Shown piece by piece: positions 6,008 to 10,943 of a stretch of 10,943 nt of DNA. The notes under the pieces were generated by a model, which did no database searches, was not told the origin of the DNA, and saw only the letters and a program-made list of their open reading frames with translations. The stretch spans positions 1 to 10,943 of the forward strand of contig JADYYZ010000269.1 in NCBI GenBank assembly GCA_020853405.1, read 5' to 3'. Source of the DNA: Acetobacteraceae bacterium (GTDB taxonomy: Bacteria > Pseudomonadota > Alphaproteobacteria > Acetobacterales > Acetobacteraceae). Numbering within the stretch: the first letter of the stretch is position 1; every line of letters begins with the position of its first letter. A program made the translations under genes and the position numbers.

Positions 6008-6052
6008 GTGGCAGTGAACGTTTCGGCGGCCCTTGCGGGGATGCCGTCGTGT

Positions 6053-6081
6053 AGAATGCGATTTTCGTTGCGCCATTTCAA
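6053..6081 (-). promoter_or_regulatory. possible infC promoter
   Basis: TTGAAA (6081-6076) followed after 17 bases by CATTCT (6058-6053, 3 of 6 consensus positions) on the minus strand. It lies just past the end of the broken HEPN-like frame (stop at 6088) and about 55-80 bases before the infC start, so infC would not depend on read-through from thrS and the inserted cassette. The -10 is weak, so this is a modest call. Confidence 0.4.
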
Positions 6082-6087
6082 GGCGCG

Positions 6088-6558
6088 TCAGCGGCGCTCC
6101 GGGAAGAGCAGACGCAGCACGAATGCGCGCCGCTCAGATTCCTCGGACGAGGCAAGGGAAGTTATGGCCTTCTCCACATTATCCACCAGTACCATGGCAT
6201 CGGCTACGGTGCCTTTCCATTCTGGATCTTAGTCGGCCCTGTGTCGTTCCGCCTGAAGGCTGACGAGGCTGTTTGCGCAAGCCCGGATCGGGCTCGGGTG
6301 CCCACTTTGTGCCCGGCCAATGTTCAAGCATTCGGTCTTGCAGCGGGTGTGGTCGGGCGACCGATAGACCCGGGCCCAGTAGGCGCTGTCAGGTCCGGCC
6401 AGCAGGTCGGCGGCCTCTGAGGCGATGGCATGGAACAGCGCATAGTAGGCGTTGCTGGCGGCACGTCGAATCTCGACCGAGGCCAGCGCATCACCTGCCG
6501 GACGTGCCGCCGCGGTCGCGAGCCAGCCGCGCGCGAGATCGAGCAGAGCTTGATGCAT
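6088..6558 (-). pseudogene. HEPN-like domain protein, interrupted by an in-frame stop codon
   Basis: The open part (6229-6558) encodes 109 residues starting MHQALLDLARGWLA, with the HEPN hallmark helix RRAASNAYYALFHAIASEA (31-49), then VYRSPDH (64-70), and ending LQAERHRAD. The next codon is TAA (6231-6229). Reading on in the same frame gives 46 more open codons, beginning DPEWKGTVADAMVLVDNVEK and ending ESERRAFVLRLLFPERR, up to TGA at 6088-6090. HEPN proteins of this kind, as I know them, carry R..ADYDP at this spot followed by a helix and a short ...ERRAF...LL tail. The TAA therefore replaces the conserved Tyr codon by one base change, and the rest of the gene is still there. HEPN proteins are often RNases or toxins in two-gene systems. 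The shortened 109-residue product lacks the last helices and is probably inactive. It follows the 113-residue gene by 17 bases. GC is visibly lower than in its neighbours. A sequencing error at 6229-6231 is the main alternative. Confidence 0.75.
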
Positions 6559-6575
6559 CCCCGGCTAGTCGCACC

Positions 6576-6917
6576 TCATGACGGCGATCCACGCGGTGCG
6601 TCTCCAAGCCAAAATCCGCTCCGCGTCGCCTGAATGACTTGATTGTGGGGGAAGTGATTGCGGACATAAACTATGCCGCGCTCCCCATGCGCATAGGCAA
6701 TGTCCCGGAGTATTCCGTCCAGACCGATGATGTTGATCGGATCGACTGGCTTGTCCGGCATCGAGTAAACGATTTCTACATCGATGCACTCATCGCCGTC
6801 GTGGTCCCGGGCGCGTCGGATGGATTTGACAGCCCCGCCATATTTCCCGGCACGCGCCAAGACAGCTTCGCGCAGGGCATGATCAAGTTCGACCGGAACA
6901 TCATCCAGGGTGCGCAT
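6576..6917 (-). CDS. small protein of unknown function, partner gene of the HEPN-like gene
   Basis: A 113-residue soluble protein with no signal peptide or membrane segment. Recognisable stretches are VPVELDHALREAVLARAGKYGGAVKSI (7-33; quoted as VPVELDHALREAV and LARAGKYGGAVKSI), RARDHDGDECIDVEIVYSMP (35-54), PVDPINI (57-63), and LRDIAYAHGERGIVYVRNHF (70-89). The acidic block DHDGDECIDVEIVY followed by a PxDP turn resembles an unnamed family of ~100-residue proteins that I recall being encoded directly before HEPN-domain genes; I know no assigned function. It might be the antitoxin or a nucleotidyltransferase-derived partner (the DVE step loosely recalls a DxD), but the nucleotidyltransferase GS motif is not present. 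The last ~20 residues (QATRSGFWLGDAPRGSPS) look unlike that family, so the C-terminus may be altered. The ATG at 6915-6917 lacks a clear Shine-Dalgarno. A 13-base dyad lies three bases upstream. It begins 35 bases after thrS. Confidence 0.7.
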   Translation of the reverse strand: MRTLDDVPVELDHALREAVLARAGKYGGAVKSIRRARDHDGDECIDVEIVYSMPDKPVDPINIIGLDGILRDIAYAHGERGIVYVRNHFPHNQVIQATRSGFWLGDAPRGSPS

Positions 6918-6920
6918 GAC

Positions 6921-6952
6921 GTGATGCTATCACATCGCGGCACATCGTTCCA
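6921..6952 (-). promoter_or_regulatory. dyad and possible leaderless promoter upstream of the 113-residue gene
   Basis: The short gap after thrS holds the perfect dyad GTGAT-N3-ATCAC (6921-6933), three bases before the ATG. On the minus strand TGGAAC (6952-6947) and TAGCAT (6929-6924, 4 of 6 match) are spaced 17 bases, which would put the transcript start at about the A of the ATG (leaderless), with the dyad covering the -10. This arrangement would fit an autoregulated two-gene module, but the -35 is poor and the dyad short. Confidence 0.25.
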
Positions 6953-8881
6953 TCACGCCCGCCGCAAATCCGGCGCTATCCCCTCCGCCGCCAGCCGTGC
7001 CACCGCCTCGGCCAGCGGCAGCACCTCCTGCGCCTCGCCGCCGAGGCGCCGCAGTGCCACGGTGCGCTGCTCCGCCTCCTTGCGCCCCACAACCGCGATC
7101 ACCGGCACGTGCTGCACGCTGTGCTCGCGGATCTTGGCGTTGATCTTCTGGTTGGTGAGGTCGAGCTGCACCGCCAGCCCGGCCTGCTTCAGGGCCGCGG
7201 CCACCTCGCCGGCATAGGCGTCGGCGTCCGACACGATGGTCGCCACCGCCACCTGCACCGGCGCCAGCCACAGCGGGAAGCGGCCGGCATACTGCTCGAT
7301 CACGATGCCGAGGAACCGCTCCATGCTGCCGAAGATCACCCGGTGCAGCATCACCGGCCGGTGGCGGGCGCCGTCCTCGCCGACGTATTCCGCGTCCAGC
7401 CGCTCCGGCAGCACGAAATCCAGCTGCAAGGTGCCGCACTGCCAGTCCCGCCCGATCGCATCGCGCAGCACGAATTCCAGCTTCGGGCCATAGAACGCGC
7501 CCTCGCCGGGGTTCAGCTCATATTCCACCCCCGCCGTGGCGCAGGCCTCGCGCAGCGATGCCTCGGCCTTGTCCCACACCGCGTCGCTGCCGGCGCGCGT
7601 CGTCGGCCGGTCGGCGAACTTGATGCGGAATTCGGGGAAGCCGAAATCCGCGTACACCGAGGACAGCAGCGCCACGAACTTCACCGTCTCGGCGGCGATC
7701 TGCTCCTCGGTGCAGAAGATATGCGCGTCGTCCTGCAGGAACGAACGCACCCGCATGATGCCGTGCAGCGCGCCGGAGGGCTCGTAGCGATGGCAGGCGC
7801 CGAACTCCGCCAGGCGCAACGGCAGCTCGCGGTAGCTGCGAAGCCCCTGGTTGAAGATCATCACCGCGCCGGGACAGTTCATCGGCTTCAGCGCCAGCGT
7901 CTTGTCCTCGTCCTCGACGCGGGCGAGGAACATGTGCTCGCGGAACTTCTCCCAGTGGCCGGACTTCTCCCACAGCACCCGGTCCACCAGCTGCGGCGTC
8001 TTGACCTCCTGGTAGCCGTCCGCCGCGATGCGCCGGCGCATGTACTCCTCGCAGGTGCGATACAGCTTCCAGCCCTTGGGATGCCAGAACACGCTGCCCA
8101 CCGCCTCCTCCTGGAGGTGGAACAGCCCCATGTCCTTGCCAATGCGCCGGTGGTCGCGCTTCTCCGCCTCCTCCAGCATGTGCAGGTAGGCATCCAGCTC
8201 CTTCTGGTCGCGCCAGGCGGTGCCGTAGATGCGGCTCAGCATCGGGTTGCGGTGATCGCCGCGCCAATAGGCCCCGGCCACCTTCATCAGCTTGAACGCG
8301 CCGCCGACATCGCCGGTGCCGCGCATGTGCGGGCCGCGGCACAGGTCGATCCATTCGCCCTGGCGGTACAGCGTGATGGTCTCGGTGTCCGGCAGGTCGC
8401 GGATCAGCTCGGCCTTGTACGCCTCGCCCTTGGCCTCGAAGAAGGCGATGCCCTCGTCGCGGTCGATCACGCTGCGTTCGAACGGCGCATTGCGCGCGAT
8501 GATCTCGCGCATCTTGGCCTCGATGGCGGCGAAATCCTCGGTGGTGAACGGCTCGTTGCGGGCGAAATCGTAATAGAAGCCGTGCTCGATCGACGGGCCG
8601 ATGGTCACCTGCGTGCCGGGGAACAGCGCCTGCACCGCCTCGGCCAGCACATGGGCGCAGTCGTGGCGGATCAGCTCCAGCGCGTCCGGGTCGCGGCGGG
8701 TGACGAACACCACGCGGCTGTCGTGCTCGATCACGGTGGACAGATCGACCAGCTTGCCGTCCAGCTTCATCGCCAGCGCGGCCCGTGCCAGCCCCGGCCC
8801 GATCGCCGCCGCCACGGTAGTGCCCGCCACCGGCGCGTCGTACGAGCGTACGGAGCCGTCGGGCAGCGTGATGGCGGGCAT
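6953..8881 (-). CDS. thrS: threonyl-tRNA synthetase
   Basis: Class II synthetase that charges tRNA-Thr and edits mis-charged serine. The 642-residue product (same as E. coli) has a TGS domain (1-61), then the editing domain with HDCAH (73-77) and CRGPH (181-185). The catalytic core has the zinc ligands Cys336 (KPMNCPGA), His387 (DDAHIF) and His513 (VMLHRV), each exactly two residues later than E. coli's 334, 385 and 511. Motif 2 is CHRYEPSGALHGIMRVRSF (363-381) and motif 3 is FGSMERFLGIVIEQYAG (517-533). The anticodon-binding domain runs from about 540 (LAPVQVAVATIVSDADAYAG). I chose the ATG at 8879-8881, which has AGGAGG eight bases upstream; an open frame goes on to 8944 but would run into the preceding gene and has no family match. 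It follows the glycosyltransferase gene by 43 bases without a visible terminator, and precedes the HEPN cassette and infC. All catalytic residues are intact. Confidence 0.98.
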   Translation of the reverse strand: MPAITLPDGSVRSYDAPVAGTTVAAAIGPGLARAALAMKLDGKLVDLSTVIEHDSRVVFVTRRDPDALELIRHDCAHVLAEAVQALFPGTQVTIGPSIEHGFYYDFARNEPFTTEDFAAIEAKMREIIARNAPFERSVIDRDEGIAFFEAKGEAYKAELIRDLPDTETITLYRQGEWIDLCRGPHMRGTGDVGGAFKLMKVAGAYWRGDHRNPMLSRIYGTAWRDQKELDAYLHMLEEAEKRDHRRIGKDMGLFHLQEEAVGSVFWHPKGWKLYRTCEEYMRRRIAADGYQEVKTPQLVDRVLWEKSGHWEKFREHMFLARVEDEDKTLALKPMNCPGAVMIFNQGLRSYRELPLRLAEFGACHRYEPSGALHGIMRVRSFLQDDAHIFCTEEQIAAETVKFVALLSSVYADFGFPEFRIKFADRPTTRAGSDAVWDKAEASLREACATAGVEYELNPGEGAFYGPKLEFVLRDAIGRDWQCGTLQLDFVLPERLDAEYVGEDGARHRPVMLHRVIFGSMERFLGIVIEQYAGRFPLWLAPVQVAVATIVSDADAYAGEVAAALKQAGLAVQLDLTNQKINAKIREHSVQHVPVIAVVGRKEAEQRTVALRRLGGEAQEVLPLAEAVARLAAEGIAPDLRRA

Positions 8882-8924
8882 GGAAGAAGCCTCCTGTATC
8901 AAAAAGCGGGCGCCTTGTATGGCG

Positions 8925-9830
8925 TCAGGGCAGCGTCGCGGCAACCCTCGCCACGCTCAGGTCGGCCAGCACGGGCACGCGCAGCACGGTGGGCCAGGCG
9001 CCGTCCGGGCCGCGCGGGGCGGACATCGCCGGGTCGCTGTCGGCGGAGAACAGCACGATGGTCCGGCAGCCGGCGGCCGCGGCGATGTGGGTGGGGCCGG
9101 TGTCGTTGCCCACCACAAAGGCGGCGCGGGCCGCAATGGCGAAGACGTCCAGCAGCGCGGTCCGCCCGGTCAGGTCCTGCGCCTGCGGGCAGGCGGCACA
9201 GATGGTGGCGGCCAAAGCGCCCTCGTCCGCCGCGCCGATCACCACCGGGATAATCCCCCGCGCGGCGATGATGCCGGCCAGTTCGCCATAGGCCGCCGCC
9301 GGCCAGCGCTTGCCCGGACGGTGCGCCGAGGCGCCGGGCACCAGCAGCGCGAAGCGGTCGGGCAGGGCGGGCACCGGGCGCGCGGTCAGGAAGGACAGGT
9401 CCGGCACGGGAAATGCCGCAATGCCCGAAGCGGCCAGCTGGTCGCGCTGGCGCTCGAATGTATGCATCGCCTCGCGCGCCGCCCCGCGCTGCGGGTGGGA
9501 ACAGCCGCGCGCAATGCCGGACCAGGGCGGGTGGCCGGCGAGATGGAAATACCAGCCCGACCGCCCGGAGGTTTGCAGGTCGTACACCATGTCGAACCCG
9601 CGCAGCTTGCCGCGCAACCGCCACAGCCCGGCCAGGTCCCACCATGCCGGCCTGGGGTCGATCGCCACGCGGTCGAACCACGGTGCCGCTTCCGCCAGCC
9701 CAGCGTACGGGCGCGTGGTCAGCAGCGTCACCTCGGCGCCGGGATGATGGGCGCGGATGGCGGCGAAGGCGGCGAAGGACATCACGACATCGCCCAGCGC
9801 CCCCAGCCGGATCACCAGCACCCGCGTCAC
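8925..9830 (-). CDS. glycosyltransferase family 9 protein (heptosyltransferase-like)
   Basis: Member of the ADP-heptose:LPS heptosyltransferase family (WaaC/WaaF/WaaQ type), which transfers heptose or related sugars onto the lipopolysaccharide core on the cytoplasmic face of the inner membrane. Of its 301 residues, the N-terminal Rossmann half begins VLVIRLGALGDVVMSFAAFA (4-23), with Asp14 in the GD position of the catalytic aspartate. The C-terminal nucleotide-sugar half shows LLVPGASAHRPGKRWPAAAY (162-181), LTGRTALLDVFAIAARAAF (220-238) and the donor-binding VVGNDTGPTHIAAAAG (239-254). The GTG start (9828-9830) overlaps the TGA of the upstream family 4 gene as GTGA, so the two are translationally coupled; no strong Shine-Dalgarno is seen. 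The true acceptor and sugar cannot be decided from sequence alone. It lies 43 bases before thrS and may share a transcript with it. Confidence 0.9.
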   Translation of the reverse strand: MTRVLVIRLGALGDVVMSFAAFAAIRAHHPGAEVTLLTTRPYAGLAEAAPWFDRVAIDPRPAWWDLAGLWRLRGKLRGFDMVYDLQTSGRSGWYFHLAGHPPWSGIARGCSHPQRGAAREAMHTFERQRDQLAASGIAAFPVPDLSFLTARPVPALPDRFALLVPGASAHRPGKRWPAAAYGELAGIIAARGIIPVVIGAADEGALAATICAACPQAQDLTGRTALLDVFAIAARAAFVVGNDTGPTHIAAAAGCRTIVLFSADSDPAMSAPRGPDGAWPTVLRVPVLADLSVARVAATLP

Positions 9831-10943
9831 CCCAGCAACTCGCGATAGACATCCAGCGTGGCGTCCTGCATCGCCTTCACGGTGAAGCGCGCCTGCACCA
9901 TCGCGCGCGCCTGCTCGCCCATCGTCAGCCTGGTGGCCAGCGGTTGCGCCAGCACGGCGTCCAGCATGCCGGCCAGCTCGTCCGCATCGTTCGGCCGCAC
10001 CCGCCAGCCGGTCACGCCGTGGATCACCGTCTCCACCGCCCCGCCATGGTCGGTGGCCACCACCGGGCGGGCCATCGCCTGCGCCTCGATCACCACCCGG
10101 CCGAACGCCTCGGGGTCGGTGGAGGCATTGACCACGATGTCGGACAGCTTCAGCGCCGCCGGCATGTCATCGACATTGCCGACGATGCGCAGCCGATGCT
10201 CCACCCCCAGCCGCCGCGCCAGCGCCGCCAGCTCGGCGGAATAGCCGCGCCGCCCCTGGTCGGAACCGGCCAGCACCACCACCGCGTCGGGGTCGCGCAG
10301 CCGGGACAACGCATGGATCAGCACCGTCTGCCCCTTCCACCGCGTCAGCCTTCCGGGCAACAGGATGATCTTCTGGCCGTCCTCCACCCGCCAGGCGCGC
10401 GCGAGGCGCGGCACCCGGTCGCCGTTCACCCGCGCCGGGTCGAAGATCGCGGGATCGACGCCGCGCGGGATCATCCGTATCCGCGCCGGCGCCACGCCGT
10501 GCCGTGCCTGGATCAGCTCGGCGATGAAGCCGCTGATCGCGATCACCAGTCGGCCGCGCGCCATCACCGCGTTGTAGCGGCGCTTGAACGGAAAGTTCTC
10601 GTTGTAGGCACCGTGATAGGTGGTGACGAACGCCACCCCCGCCCGCCGCGCCGCCAGCCACGCCGCCCAGCCCGGCGCGCGGGAGCGGGCGTGCACGATG
10701 TCCACCCGCTCGCGCACGATCAGCTCCTCCAGGGCCGCGGCATTGCGCCAGATGCGCCAGGGATCGCGCGAGGCCAGCGGCAGGGTGAAATGCCCCGCCC
10801 CGGTGCGCGCCAGCCCGCCCAGCATCCGCCCGCCGGCACTGGCCACCAGCGCCCGCCCGCCGGCCTGCTCGATGGCCGCGGCAATCTCCAGCGTGCCGCG
10901 CTCCACGCCCCCGCTGTCCAGCGCCGGCAGGACCTGCAACACG
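9827..10943 (-). CDS. glycosyltransferase family 4 protein (partial, 5' end outside the window)
   Basis: GT-B fold transferase of the GT4 family, expected to add a sugar from a nucleotide donor to a lipopolysaccharide or other surface glycan at the cytoplasmic membrane. The 371 codons visible start in VLQVLPALDSGGVERGTLEI, whose GGVERG loop is the usual N-terminal glycine-rich acceptor/donor loop; only a few residues are probably missing. Other marks: VTTYHGAYNENFPFKRRYN (106-124), ISGFIAELI (136-144), IPRGVDPAIFDP (158-169), LLPGRLTRWKGQ (194-205; the Arg and Lys contact the donor phosphates) and the EX7E block DPEAFGRVVIEAQA (276-289; Glu278 and Glu286). The GTG at 10940-10942 is best taken as an internal Val. 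Its stop overlaps the start of the family 9 gene. This pairing argues for a shared role in surface polysaccharide or LPS core assembly, by inference. Confidence 0.9.
   Translation of the reverse strand, partial: VLQVLPALDSGGVERGTLEIAAAIEQAGGRALVASAGGRMLGGLARTGAGHFTLPLASRDPWRIWRNAAALEELIVRERVDIVHARSRAPGWAAWLAARRAGVAFVTTYHGAYNENFPFKRRYNAVMARGRLVIAISGFIAELIQARHGVAPARIRMIPRGVDPAIFDPARVNGDRVPRLARAWRVEDGQKIILLPGRLTRWKGQTVLIHALSRLRDPDAVVVLAGSDQGRRGYSAELAALARRLGVEHRLRIVGNVDDMPAALKLSDIVVNASTDPEAFGRVVIEAQAMARPVVATDHGGAVETVIHGVTGWRVRPNDADELAGMLDAVLAQPLATRLTMGEQARAMVQARFTVKAMQDATLDVYRELLG

Noticed and set aside
6565..6789. A 74-codon minus-strand frame inside the 113-residue gene
   Set aside because: Cys/His/Ser/Arg-rich out-of-frame reading with no domain character; the other frame has clear protein-like periodicity.
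8882..8944. 21-codon upstream extension of thrS
   Set aside because: It runs into the end of the preceding gene and past the AGGAGG site; the TGS domain begins at the ATG at 8881.
7109..9253. A 714-codon open frame on the plus strand
   Set aside because: It lies antisense to thrS and the family 9 glycosyltransferase gene, is Leu/Arg/His/Val-rich low-complexity, and matches no family I know. It is a by-product of high third-position GC in the real genes.

Overview
This is a GC-rich chromosomal window from a bacterium that is most likely an alphaproteobacterium, probably Rhodospirillales/Acetobacteraceae. That placement is inferred from gene order (ffh-rpsP-rimM-trmD-rplS followed by leuC), base composition and protein style; no marker in the window proves the genus.

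Layout. (1) Positions 1-4000, minus strand, hold one compact operon read ffh > rpsP > rimM > trmD > rplS > leuC. It supplies the SRP GTPase, ribosomal proteins S16 and L19, a 30S maturation factor, the tRNA m1G37 methyltransferase and the first 166 codons of isopropylmalate isomerase. rimM/trmD and trmD/rplS overlap by 4 bases (ATGA). A good -35/-10 pair (TTGACA, 17-base spacer) lies at 4095-4123, and the leader between it and ffh can form two GC-rich hairpins that share a duplicated arm. (2) Positions 4210-5397, plus strand, encode a lone FMN-dependent alpha-hydroxy-acid dehydrogenase of the LldD/mandelate dehydrogenase type. (3) Positions 5397-8881, minus strand, read thrS > small orf > broken HEPN-like gene > infC > intrinsic terminator. 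infC most likely starts at an ATA codon, in keeping with the rare-start autoregulation known for IF3. rpmI and rplT, often found after infC, are absent. (4) Positions 8925-10943, minus strand, hold a family 4 and a family 9 glycosyltransferase joined by a GTGA overlap. They probably act in lipopolysaccharide or another surface glycan, and lie just upstream of thrS.

Most of the window is housekeeping. The accessory part is 6088-6952, between thrS and infC: a lower-GC two-gene cassette with an unnamed 113-residue protein and a HEPN-like protein. The HEPN-like reading frame is cut by a TAA codon exactly where the family has a conserved tyrosine (R..ADY), and the remaining 46 codons are still open and family-like downstream. 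This looks like a recently disabled toxin-antitoxin-type or nucleic-acid-defence pair parked inside an essential translation-gene cluster. Other points worth a look are the infC ATA start, the ffh leader structure and a Glu at the catalytic Asp position of TrmD.

No tRNA, rRNA, insertion sequence, CRISPR array or integrase was seen. No gene-free stretch exceeds 300 bases; the longest is 4001-4209, described below.
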